NCBI GenBank assembly: GCA_002292925.1
Contig: DBCF01000190.1
Span: 2,749 to 10,112 of the forward strand
Direction: 5' to 3'
DNA: 7,364 bases
Origin: Roseiflexaceae bacterium UBA965
Lineage (GTDB): Bacteria; Chloroflexota; Chloroflexia; Chloroflexales; Roseiflexaceae
The notes beneath the pieces are model-generated. The model ran no database searches, was not told where the DNA came from, and saw nothing but the letters and a program-made list of their open reading frames with translations. The translations under genes and the position numbers were made by a program. Within the stretch, counting starts at the first letter, position 1. Each line of letters begins with the position of its first letter. Of this stretch, positions 1 through 5,515 are shown one piece after another.

Positions 1-1517
1 GGCAATACTTTGTCGAGCAAGGCAGGGTTGTTGACGGCCCAGTTGCGTTGTGGGGCGAGGCGGATGCGGGCGCCGTTGGCACCGCCACGGTTGTCCGATC
101 CCCGGAAGGTGGCAGCACTAGCCCAGGCCACTTCGACCATGGTGGTAACAGACAACCCGCTGGCCTTGATGGCGGCTTTGGCTTGGCTGATTTGATCGGC
201 ACTCGGTGTGCTGGCGGTAGGAATGGGGTCTTGCCATGTGTAGGTGCTGTCTTTGTAGTCACCGGCCACGTAGTTGCTTTTGGGACCCATGTCGCGATGC
301 AACAATTTGAACCATGCCCGAGCAAATGCTTCGCCAAACGCAGCTGGATCTTTCACAAAGCGTTCGCCAATTGCACGATAACTGGGGTCCATTTTGAGGG
401 CCATATCGGCGGTGGTCATCATTGGCAGAACTTTTTGGCCGCTGCCATCGACTTGGGGTGCCATGTCTTCGGGGGCACAATTGACAGGGTACCAGATGTG
501 GGCACCGGCGGGGCTTTTGGTCAGTTGCCATTCGTATTTGAACAGCAAATCAAGGTAGCCCATGTCCCATTGAGTGGGGTTGGCCGTCCACGGACCTTCG
601 ATGCCGCTGGTGATGGCATCGACGCCTTTGCCGCTCTTGTGGGTGCTGGCCCAACCAAAGCCTTGGGCTTCGATGGGGGCACCTTCGGGCTCGGCACCGA
701 CGCTCGACGCCGGACCATTGCCGTGGGCCTTCCCAAAGGTGTGGCCACCGGCGACGAGGGCGAATGTTTCTTCGTCGTTCATTGCCATGCGCTTGAACGT
801 CTCACGCACGTCTTGGGCCGACAACAACGGATCGGGGGTGCCGTTGGGACCTTCAGGATTGACATAAATCAAGCCCATTTGCACGGCAGCTAGGGGGTTT
901 TCGAGGTCTTGGCGTGAGCCACCATAGCGTTTGTCACCCAGCCAGGTATCTTCGGAGCCCCAGTAGATGTCTTTTTCGGGGTGCCAGATGTCGACCCGTC
1001 CAAGTGCGGTGCCATGGTTGGGGCCACCCATGTCTTCGATGGCCACATTGCCGGTCAGCACCAGCAAGTCGGCCCATGACAGCTTGTTGCCGTATTTTTG
1101 TTTGATGGGCCACAGCAAGCGGCGGGCTTTGTCGAGGTTGCCGTTGTCTGGCCAGCTATTGAGGGGCGCAAAGCGTTGGCTACCGGTGCTCGCACCACCA
1201 CGACCGTCACCGACGCGATAGGTGCCGGCGGCGTGCCAGGTCATGCGGATGAACAACGGCCCGTAGTGCCCGTAATCAGCAGGCCACCACTCTTGGCTGT
1301 CGCGCATCATTGCCCGGATGTCGGCTTTGACGGCGGCGAGGTCGAGTGTTTTGACCGCATGCTGGTAGTTGAAATCGCCAAGTGGGTTGGAGCGGGTATC
1401 GTGCTGGCGCAGGATGTCAAGGTTGAGTGCATTTGGCCACCAATCCTTGTTTTGGGTGCCCGTTGTGGGCGTGGTGGTAGCACCGTGGTATGGACACTTC
1501 TCTTGTTTGTCTGACAT
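1..1517 (-). CDS. katG: Catalase-peroxidase KatG, 3' end missing (cut by window edge)
   Basis: Bifunctional haem enzyme that breaks down hydrogen peroxide (catalase) and oxidises organic donors (peroxidase). The minus-strand frame is open from ATG at 1517 to the window edge: 505 codons of a family usually about 720-740 residues, so all of the N-terminal haem domain and the start of the C-terminal domain are present. Distal residues R91, W94 and H95 lie in IRMTWHAAGTYR. The proximal haem ligand is H259 in AGGHTFGKAHG. The Met-Tyr-Trp cofactor residues needed for catalase activity are all present (W94, Y218 in GLIYVNPEGP, M244 in RMAMND). An ITSGIE motif corresponds to the region of mycobacterial Ser315. 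The last visible part includes FRGSDNRGGANGAR, a C-terminal-domain signature. I checked the frame at several points and saw no frameshift. The start is supported by AGGAG five bases upstream. It is divergent from the sugar-kinase operon and not part of it. The family assignment is essentially certain. Confidence 0.97.
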   Translation of the reverse strand, partial: MSDKQEKCPYHGATTTPTTGTQNKDWWPNALNLDILRQHDTRSNPLGDFNYQHAVKTLDLAAVKADIRAMMRDSQEWWPADYGHYGPLFIRMTWHAAGTYRVGDGRGGASTGSQRFAPLNSWPDNGNLDKARRLLWPIKQKYGNKLSWADLLVLTGNVAIEDMGGPNHGTALGRVDIWHPEKDIYWGSEDTWLGDKRYGGSRQDLENPLAAVQMGLIYVNPEGPNGTPDPLLSAQDVRETFKRMAMNDEETFALVAGGHTFGKAHGNGPASSVGAEPEGAPIEAQGFGWASTHKSGKGVDAITSGIEGPWTANPTQWDMGYLDLLFKYEWQLTKSPAGAHIWYPVNCAPEDMAPQVDGSGQKVLPMMTTADMALKMDPSYRAIGERFVKDPAAFGEAFARAWFKLLHRDMGPKSNYVAGDYKDSTYTWQDPIPTASTPSADQISQAKAAIKASGLSVTTMVEVAWASAATFRGSDNRGGANGARIRLAPQRNWAVNNPALLDKVL

Positions 1518-1522
1518 GTTGG

Positions 1523-1527
1523 CTCCT
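1523..1527 (-). promoter_or_regulatory. katG ribosome binding site
   Basis: AGGAG on the minus strand with a 5-base spacer to the ATG at 1517. It fixes the katG start, and the residues that follow (MSDKQEKCPYHG) look like a normal KatG N-terminus. Confidence 0.8.
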
Positions 1528-1608
1528 ATTAATTGGTCTGGTGGCGACGCACTGCATCGCATTGCGCGTATCGTTACGGTGTCCTTGTAGGTGGTTACAC
1601 CCATTTTA

Positions 1609-1636
1609 GTTATACCTCTTTTCAAAAAGAAGTCAA
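1609..1636 (-). promoter_or_regulatory. Predicted sigma70-type promoter of katG
   Basis: On the minus strand, TTGACT (1636-1631) and TATAAC (1614-1609) are separated by 16 bases. Each differs from the consensus hexamer at one position. Transcription would start near 1602 and leave a leader of about 85 nt before the katG ATG. The spacer contains a short dyad (CTTTT-C-AAAAG on the plus strand, roughly 1618-1629) that could be an operator for a peroxide regulator. I see no convincing PerR/Fur or OxyR box, so that is only a possibility. Confidence 0.65.
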
Positions 1637-1685
1637 GTAGATACGCCATCCGCTGCGGCTGTCACATTCCATTTGGCTCGCACAG

Positions 1686-1759
1686 GGCACACACCCTTCC
1701 CCAGCGTCATTCCATGCTGGTTGCGTGCAACAGTAGCGTGGAATCTTATTGGGTGTGCC
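1686..1759. repeat. Long imperfect inverted repeat (hairpin or cruciform)
   Basis: Three nested arms pair. The outer arm is GGCACACACCC (1686-1696) with GGGTGTGCC (1751-1759), with a two-base bulge. The middle arm is ATTCCATGCT (1709-1718) with AGCGTGGAAT (1735-1744), with one mismatch that would be G-U in RNA. The tip is GTTG (1720-1723) with CAAC (1728-1731). An asymmetric internal loop separates the outer and middle arms. No open reading frame of interest covers it, and there is no T-run to suggest a terminator. It may be a degenerate mobile repeat, a structured RNA element, or a protein-binding site between the divergent promoters. The function is unknown. Confidence 0.5.
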
Positions 1760-1776
1760 AATGGATAGTTGTGTGT

Positions 1777-1834
1777 CTCGCACAGAGGACGCAGAGGGCA
1801 CAGAGGTGTTTTGTTGATTGATGTGCGCCGATGA
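1777..1834 (+). repeat. 58-bp dispersed repeat, left copy
   Basis: Begins CTCGCACAGAGGACGCAGAG and ends GTGCGCCGATGA. Its reverse complement matches 7308-7364: the 12-base end (TCATCGGCGCAC) is identical, the 31 bases at the other end differ at only three positions, and the 14-15 bases between are similar (both contain CAATCAA). The first half is built from near-repeats of CACAGAGG/ACGCAGAGG. A shorter, decayed relative (CTCGCACAGGGCAC) lies about 100 bases upstream at 1677-1690. This looks like a member of an intergenic repeat family; copy number cannot be seen here. Confidence 0.75.
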
Positions 1835-1836
1835 GT

Positions 1837-1871
1837 ATACTTCATACTTCATACTTCACGCTTCCTACTTC
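1837..1871 (+). repeat. ATACTTC heptad array (5 units)
   Basis: Three perfect head-to-tail ATACTTC units (1837-1857) are followed by two degenerate ones, ACGCTTC and CTACTTC. The array starts two bases after the 58-bp repeat and ends nine bases before the -10 box of the operon promoter. The same heptad type occurs in reverse orientation after the last gene of the operon (7131-7170). Confidence 0.85.
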
Positions 1872-1885
1872 TAATGCTCTATAAT
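1855..1885 (+). promoter_or_regulatory. Predicted promoter of the kinase-Mo cofactor operon
   Basis: A perfect TATAAT at 1880-1885 is the -10 box. The best -35 candidate is TTCACG (1855-1860), four of six consensus positions, with a long 19-base spacer, and it lies inside the heptad array. Transcription would start around 1892, giving a leader of about 30 nt. The -10 assignment is good. The -35 is weak, so an activator or another sigma factor may be involved. Confidence 0.55.
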
Positions 1886-1908
1886 GAAAACATACCGCTG
1901 ACATAATT

Positions 1909-1914
1909 AGGGAG
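1909..1914 (+). promoter_or_regulatory. Ribosome binding site of the PfkB-family kinase
   Basis: AGGGAG with a six-base spacer to the ATG at 1921. It supports this start over any later in-frame ATG. Confidence 0.75.
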
Positions 1915-1920
1915 CATTCC

Positions 1921-2847
1921 ATGGTGCAGTACGATGTTGTTGTGCTCGGTGAAATAAACGCCGATTTGATTTTGTCGGGTGATGTCGAGCCAGAATGGCA
2001 GCAACACGAAAAAATAGTCGATGACATGGCCTTGGTGCTGGGCGGCTCGGCGGCTATATTTGCCTGTGGCGTGGCACGCCTCGGACTCAAAGTCGCCTAT
2101 GTGGGCGTGTGTGGCGATGACACCATCGGGCGCTTTTGTCTCAACGAACTCAATGCTGCTGGTATCGATACCAGCCATGTGGTTATTGACCCTGCCATCA
2201 AAAGTGGTTTGACGTTGGTGTTGCAAAAATCTGATGACCGTGGCATGTTGACCTACGAAGGGGGCATCCCGCTGTTGCGTGCCGATATGGTGCCGGCTGA
2301 ATTAATCGCCAATAGCCGCCACATGCACATCGGCAGCTACTACCTGCAACATGCCTTGCGCCCCGGTTTGCCCGATCTGTTTGCCCAAATCCAAGCCCAT
2401 GGTGGCACCACCTCGGTCGACACCAACTGGGATCCGAGTGGTGAATGGGCCGGGTTGCATGATTTATTTCTACATACCAATTTGTTTTTGCCTAACGACG
2501 CCGAAGCGTGTGCCATTAGCCGCTGTGACAGCGTGGCGCAGGCCTTGGCGACGTTAGCTGCCCAAGTCCAAACGGTGGCCATCAAATGTGGTGCCGATGG
2601 TGCGTATGCCCAACGTGGGGCGGAAGTAGCCCATGCTGATTCATTGCCGACGGTGTTTGTCGATGCAGTTGGCGCGGGGGATTCGTTTAATGCGGGCATG
2701 GTCTACGGGTTGCTGGCGGGCTGGTCGCTGGCCAAATCAACCCGGCTGGGGGTGGTGTGTGGTTCGTTGTCGACCCGCGCTTCGGGTGGCACGGCGGCCC
2801 AACCAACCAGCGCCGAAGCAATGGTCTTTTTGGGCAATGTGGCCTAG
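1921..2847 (+). CDS. PfkB/ribokinase-family carbohydrate kinase
   Basis: A cytosolic ATP-dependent kinase of 308 residues, normal for the family. The N-terminal substrate-side strand is VVLGEINADLIL. The first PfkB signature region is GGSAAIFACGVARLG (41-55) followed by VAYVGVCGDDTIGRF (58-72). NDAE (192-195) fits the NxxE motif that helps hold the metal-ATP. The second signature, DAVGAGDSFNAG (248-259), contains the anion hole and the catalytic base D254. All catalytic features are intact, so it should be active. The substrate cannot be read from sequence: ribose, fructose, nucleosides and other sugars are all possible, and the usual Asn after GGSAA is replaced by Ile. It is first in the operon, with its own promoter and RBS and a 16-base gap to the next start. 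Why a sugar kinase precedes molybdenum-cofactor genes is unclear; salvage of a nucleoside sugar linked to a molybdenum hydroxylase pathway is one guess. Confidence 0.92.
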   Translation: MVQYDVVVLGEINADLILSGDVEPEWQQHEKIVDDMALVLGGSAAIFACGVARLGLKVAYVGVCGDDTIGRFCLNELNAAGIDTSHVVIDPAIKSGLTLVLQKSDDRGMLTYEGGIPLLRADMVPAELIANSRHMHIGSYYLQHALRPGLPDLFAQIQAHGGTTSVDTNWDPSGEWAGLHDLFLHTNLFLPNDAEACAISRCDSVAQALATLAAQVQTVAIKCGADGAYAQRGAEVAHADSLPTVFVDAVGAGDSFNAGMVYGLLAGWSLAKSTRLGVVCGSLSTRASGGTAAQPTSAEAMVFLGNVA

Positions 2848-2863
2848 TAAAAGTGAGTACCCA

Positions 2864-3184
2864 ATGCGTGATGTAGTAGCTGCAATTGATACATGGCAAC
2901 AACGGGGCGAGCGAGTGGCAATCGCCACCGTGGTGCGCACGTTGGGGTCGTCGCCCCGTGGAGTTGGCGCCAAAATGGTGGTGTCGGATGCTGGCAATAT
3001 GGCGGGGTCGGTGAGTGGCGGCTGTATTGAAGGCGCCGTATTTACCGCATGCCAACAGGCGATTCGTACCGGTCAGGCCACCTTGATGCACTTTGGTGTG
3101 CCCGATGAGTCAGCCTGGGAAGTGGGATTGGCTTGTGGGGGCACCATCGATGTTTTTATTGAGCCGTTAGGTATCAGCGAGTAG
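2864..3184 (+). CDS. Short XdhC_CoxI-domain protein (stand-alone N-terminal half of XdhC)
   Basis: A 106-residue protein that is essentially one XdhC_CoxI domain. Visible motifs are ATVVRTLGSSPRGVGAKM (21-38), GSVSGGCIEGAV (48-59) and EVGLACGGTIDVFIEPL (86-102). The cysteines in SGGC (C54) and ACGG (C91) are the family's conserved ones. XdhC proteins bind molybdenum cofactor and help sulphurate and insert it into xanthine-dehydrogenase-type enzymes. In many bacteria this domain is fused to a Rossmann domain in a protein of roughly 300 residues; here it stops right after the domain and the Rossmann part is in the next gene. I chose ATG 2864 because MRDVVAAIDTW looks like a usual family start. 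An in-frame ATG at 2837 would add nine residues and overlap the upstream kinase gene. The RBS is weak (AAGTGAG). It probably acts with the next protein. Confidence 0.88.
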   Translation: MRDVVAAIDTWQQRGERVAIATVVRTLGSSPRGVGAKMVVSDAGNMAGSVSGGCIEGAVFTACQQAIRTGQATLMHFGVPDESAWEVGLACGGTIDVFIEPLGISE

Positions 3185-3195
3185 GTTGTCATTTT

Positions 3196-3912
3196 ATGCA
3201 GAAAACTATCTACACGCGCCTACGTGACGCAATTACCCGTGAAGTACCGGTGGCTGTCGCTACCGTCATCACGGGAGATGATGTGGGGGCGCAGGTATTA
3301 ATCCAACCCGACCAAGCGGTCATCAGCATGCTCAATGACACTGCCTTGGTCGAGCAGATACATCAAGATGCCTTGGCGATGTTGCTGGCAGGCGAGCAGG
3401 GTATTCGTATCTATGGCGAACGCCAGATTTTCATCGAAACCTACCCACCCCCTGCCACCATCATCATGGTGGGGGCGGTGCATATCGCGGTAGCCTTGAC
3501 CACCTTTGCCAAACCGTTGGGCTTTCGCACGATTGTGGTCGATGCTCGGGGCGCATTTGCCACCGGCGAGCGGTTTGGGCATGCCGATGAACTCGTGCAT
3601 GCCTGGCCTGACGAAGCCTTGCAGGGGCGCTTGCACAGCAACACCGCAGTGGTAGTGCTGACCCACGACCCCAAACTCGATGATCCGGCCTTGCTGGTGG
3701 CATTGCCAAGTGCGGCGCGTTATGTGGGGGCATTAGGCAGCACCAAAACCCAGGCGGCGCGGGTACTGCGCTTGCGCGACGCTGGGCTTAACGATGCCCA
3801 GATTGGTCGCTTGTATGCCCCGATTGGCTTGCCGATTGGTGGGCGTACCCCCGAAGAAATCGGCTTGAGTATCATGGCCCAAATCGTCGCCGTGCGTAAT
3901 GGAAAGATATAA
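3196..3912 (+). CDS. xdhC: XdhC-like protein: degenerate XdhC_CoxI domain plus XdhC Rossmann C-terminal domain
   Basis: A 238-residue partner of the preceding short XdhC protein. The C-terminal XdhC domain is clear: a nucleotide-binding loop at MVGAVHIAVAL (91-101), the second strand ending at VVDAR (114-118), THDPKLDDPAL (156-166), YVGALGSTKTQAARV (176-190), and API-GLPIGGRTPEEIGLSIMAQIVAVRNG (208-236). The loop reads GAVHIA where many XdhC proteins have GAGHVA, so the second glycine is a valine. Residues 1-82 resemble a worn XdhC_CoxI domain (VAVATVITG early, FIETYPPP at the end), but the SGGC(I/V)E and CGG motifs are absent. This therefore looks like an old duplication in which one copy kept the cysteines and the other kept the Rossmann domain, not a simple gene split. 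Likely role: binding and protecting molybdenum cofactor during delivery to a hydroxylase. It starts 11 bases after the previous stop, and its stop overlaps the next ATG by one base (TAATG). Confidence 0.88.
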   Translation: MQKTIYTRLRDAITREVPVAVATVITGDDVGAQVLIQPDQAVISMLNDTALVEQIHQDALAMLLAGEQGIRIYGERQIFIETYPPPATIIMVGAVHIAVALTTFAKPLGFRTIVVDARGAFATGERFGHADELVHAWPDEALQGRLHSNTAVVVLTHDPKLDDPALLVALPSAARYVGALGSTKTQAARVLRLRDAGLNDAQIGRLYAPIGLPIGGRTPEEIGLSIMAQIVAVRNGKI

Positions 3913-4508
3913 TGCGTATCGCCGCCATCATCCTTGCTGCCGGTCTTTCGCGTCGCCTCGGCCGCCCCAAACAATTGCTTGATTGGGGCGGGGTGCCGTT
4001 GGTACGCCATAGTCTGCTGACTGCGCAACAATCGATGCTTGCTGCTGTTGCGGTGGTAGTGGGGCATCAAGCCGATGCCGTGCGTGCCAGTGTGGCAGAT
4101 CTGGCCGTGCCGTGTATCGAAAACAGCGCCTATGAAAGTGGCCAAGCCAGCTCAGTCGCCTGTGGCGCGCAATGGTTTTTGACACAGTCATACGATGCGT
4201 TAATGGTGCTGTTGTGTGACCAGCCGTTATTGACGGCCGCGCATATCGATTCGTGTATTGGTGCGTGGCAGACCACCCAGCCGGCCGTGCTCATCCCCCA
4301 AGTCGCGGGACAAGCAACCAACCCGGTGATTTGGGCGGCAGCTACGGTGCCGTTGTTGACGACATTGACGGGTGATCAAGGTGGGCGCGTGTTGTTTGGG
4401 GCTGGCAAAGTAGTGCCACAGTTTTGGCCAATTGATGCGCCAGAATTGTTGCGTGATATTGATACCGATGCCGATTATGCCGCCTTACGCGCTGGCAGTA
4501 ACGTATAA
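3912..4508 (+). CDS. mocA: MocA-like molybdenum cofactor nucleotidyltransferase
   Basis: A 198-residue MobA/GlmU-type NTP transferase, close to the usual 190-200 for MocA. Motifs: the nucleotide-binding loop LAAGLSRRLGRPKQLL (8-23), LCDQPLL (101-107) with the metal-binding aspartate D103, the acceptor-side NPVIW (137-141), GDQGGR (154-159) and DIDTDADY (182-189). The family joins a nucleotide to the molybdenum-molybdopterin cofactor. MocA members use CTP and give the cytosine dinucleotide form used by bacterial xanthine-oxidase-family enzymes. The CTP preference is inferred from context (XdhC neighbours) and the overall pattern rather than from a decisive residue. GGAAAG sits five bases before the ATG, and the start overlaps the previous stop by one base, so translation is probably coupled. 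A TATAAT at the very end of the gene has no matching -35. Confidence 0.87.
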   Translation: MRIAAIILAAGLSRRLGRPKQLLDWGGVPLVRHSLLTAQQSMLAAVAVVVGHQADAVRASVADLAVPCIENSAYESGQASSVACGAQWFLTQSYDALMVLLCDQPLLTAAHIDSCIGAWQTTQPAVLIPQVAGQATNPVIWAAATVPLLTTLTGDQGGRVLFGAGKVVPQFWPIDAPELLRDIDTDADYAALRAGSNV

Positions 4509-4546
4509 TAGTATAAAGAAAACAACAAAACAACGATTAGGAATAT

Positions 4547-5512
4547 ATGCGCCTGCAATTACGCCCGACAGCCCAAAGTGAAGGATGTATTGCCCGCCAC
4601 AATATCAGTGATGCAACCGGGCGGCGCCTTGTCAGCAAAGGGCGTGTGATTACCGCCACTGATGTCACGCAATTGCAGATGCATGCAATCGACCACGTGC
4701 ATGTGATGGAGCTTGATGGTGACGACATTGACGAACATCGTGCAGCTACGTTGGTGGCAGTGCGCGGTAGTCATAGTGGGGTGCGGATTCGGCCACCCCA
4801 TCACGGTCGGGTCGATGTGCTGGCTGATTATGCCGGGATGGTGCGCGTCACAGATGAACGATTAGCTGATTGGCATGCCATTGATGGCGTGACGATTGCC
4901 ACGGTGGCAGGATGGAGTGCGGTGGTTGCCGGGCAGCGTATCGCCACCATCAAAATTTTGCCATTTGCGTTACCACGTCAGTGCCTCCAGACTACTCCCG
5001 CCCCGGCTATTGCCGTCTACCCGTTTGTACGACGCCGGGTGGCAGTTATAATGATTGGCAACGATGCGGTTTGTACGCGCTTACAACGTACGCATATCCC
5101 CCCACTACAAGCACGACTTTTGCCAGTCGCTGCGACGATTGTGGCGACACTCCAATGTGCGCCTGATAGTCGGGCTGTTGCTGAGGCGTTGTGTCAGGCA
5201 ATGGCGTGTGCCGATTTGGTTATTACGGTCGCCGAAACATCAATTATGGATCGTGACGATGTGATGCCACAAGGGTTATTACTCGCTGGTGGTGATATCA
5301 CCTGTTACGGCGCACCCGTTGAGCCTGGGAATCTGTTGTTGCTTGGGCAACTCGCTGGTATCCCGGTGATTGGTGCCCCAGGGTGTATCCGTGGTCATTC
5401 CCGTAATGTGGTTGATGAATTATTACCGCGAATTGTCGCTGATTTTTTGCCGACCGCACATGATGTCTATGCGTTGGCCAATGGTGGGTTGCTGTCATCA
5501 GTAAAGGATTAA
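4547..5512 (+). CDS. MoeA-like molybdopterin-binding protein
   Basis: A 321-residue protein of the family that pairs with MocA-like transferases and is often annotated molybdopterin-binding protein. The N-terminus (GCIARHNISDATGRRLVSKG, 13-32) resembles the 'go through a gate' segment that opens MoeA-like proteins. The middle (HHGRVDVLADYAGMVRV, 85-101) is followed by IATIKILPFALP (132-143). The C-terminal MoCF-type cofactor-binding domain has VAETSIMDRDDV (228-239), YGAPVEPGNLLLL (254-266) and VIGAPGCIRGHSRNVVDELLPR (274-295). By family knowledge it should bind molybdopterin or its adenylated form and act in molybdate insertion or hand-over to MocA, but the exact reaction is not established. 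In some proteobacteria, from memory, this domain is fused ahead of a MocA-like domain in one protein; here the two are separate genes in the opposite order. TTAGGA lies four bases before the ATG, after a 38-base A-rich gap. Confidence 0.82.
   Translation: MRLQLRPTAQSEGCIARHNISDATGRRLVSKGRVITATDVTQLQMHAIDHVHVMELDGDDIDEHRAATLVAVRGSHSGVRIRPPHHGRVDVLADYAGMVRVTDERLADWHAIDGVTIATVAGWSAVVAGQRIATIKILPFALPRQCLQTTPAPAIAVYPFVRRRVAVIMIGNDAVCTRLQRTHIPPLQARLLPVAATIVATLQCAPDSRAVAEALCQAMACADLVITVAETSIMDRDDVMPQGLLLAGGDITCYGAPVEPGNLLLLGQLAGIPVIGAPGCIRGHSRNVVDELLPRIVADFLPTAHDVYALANGGLLSSVKD
5503..5508 (+). promoter_or_regulatory. Ribosome binding site of the sensor kinase inside the end of the upstream gene
   Basis: AAAGGA, seven bases before ATG 5516, overlaps the last codons of the molybdopterin-binding gene. 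The two genes are three bases apart, so the kinase is very probably translated from the same mRNA by coupling. Confidence 0.7.
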
Positions 5513-5515
5513 ATC

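Noticed and set aside
48..893. 281-codon plus-strand open frame
   Set aside because: It lies antisense to katG, whose haem-binding motifs and RBS are clear on the minus strand. The plus-strand translation has no recognisable domain.
1098..1514. 138-codon plus-strand open frame
   Set aside because: Also antisense to the 5' part of katG (distal haem motif region) and has no domain or RBS of note.
1837..1871. Heptad array as a CRISPR array
   Set aside because: The units are seven bases long and contiguous, with no spacers.
1879..2226. 115-codon minus-strand open frame overlapping the operon promoter
   Set aside because: It is antisense to the first third of the PfkB-family gene and has no recognisable domain.
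2633..2863. Upstream extension of the short XdhC protein to a 183-residue form
   Set aside because: The extra residues are an out-of-frame reading of the kinase 3' end, including its DAVGAGDSFNAG codons. Homology to XdhC begins at MRDVVAAIDTW (2864).
4504..4509. TATAAT at the end of the MocA-like gene as an internal promoter
   Set aside because: No -35 hexamer with acceptable spacing is upstream, and the match overlaps the stop codon GTA TAA.
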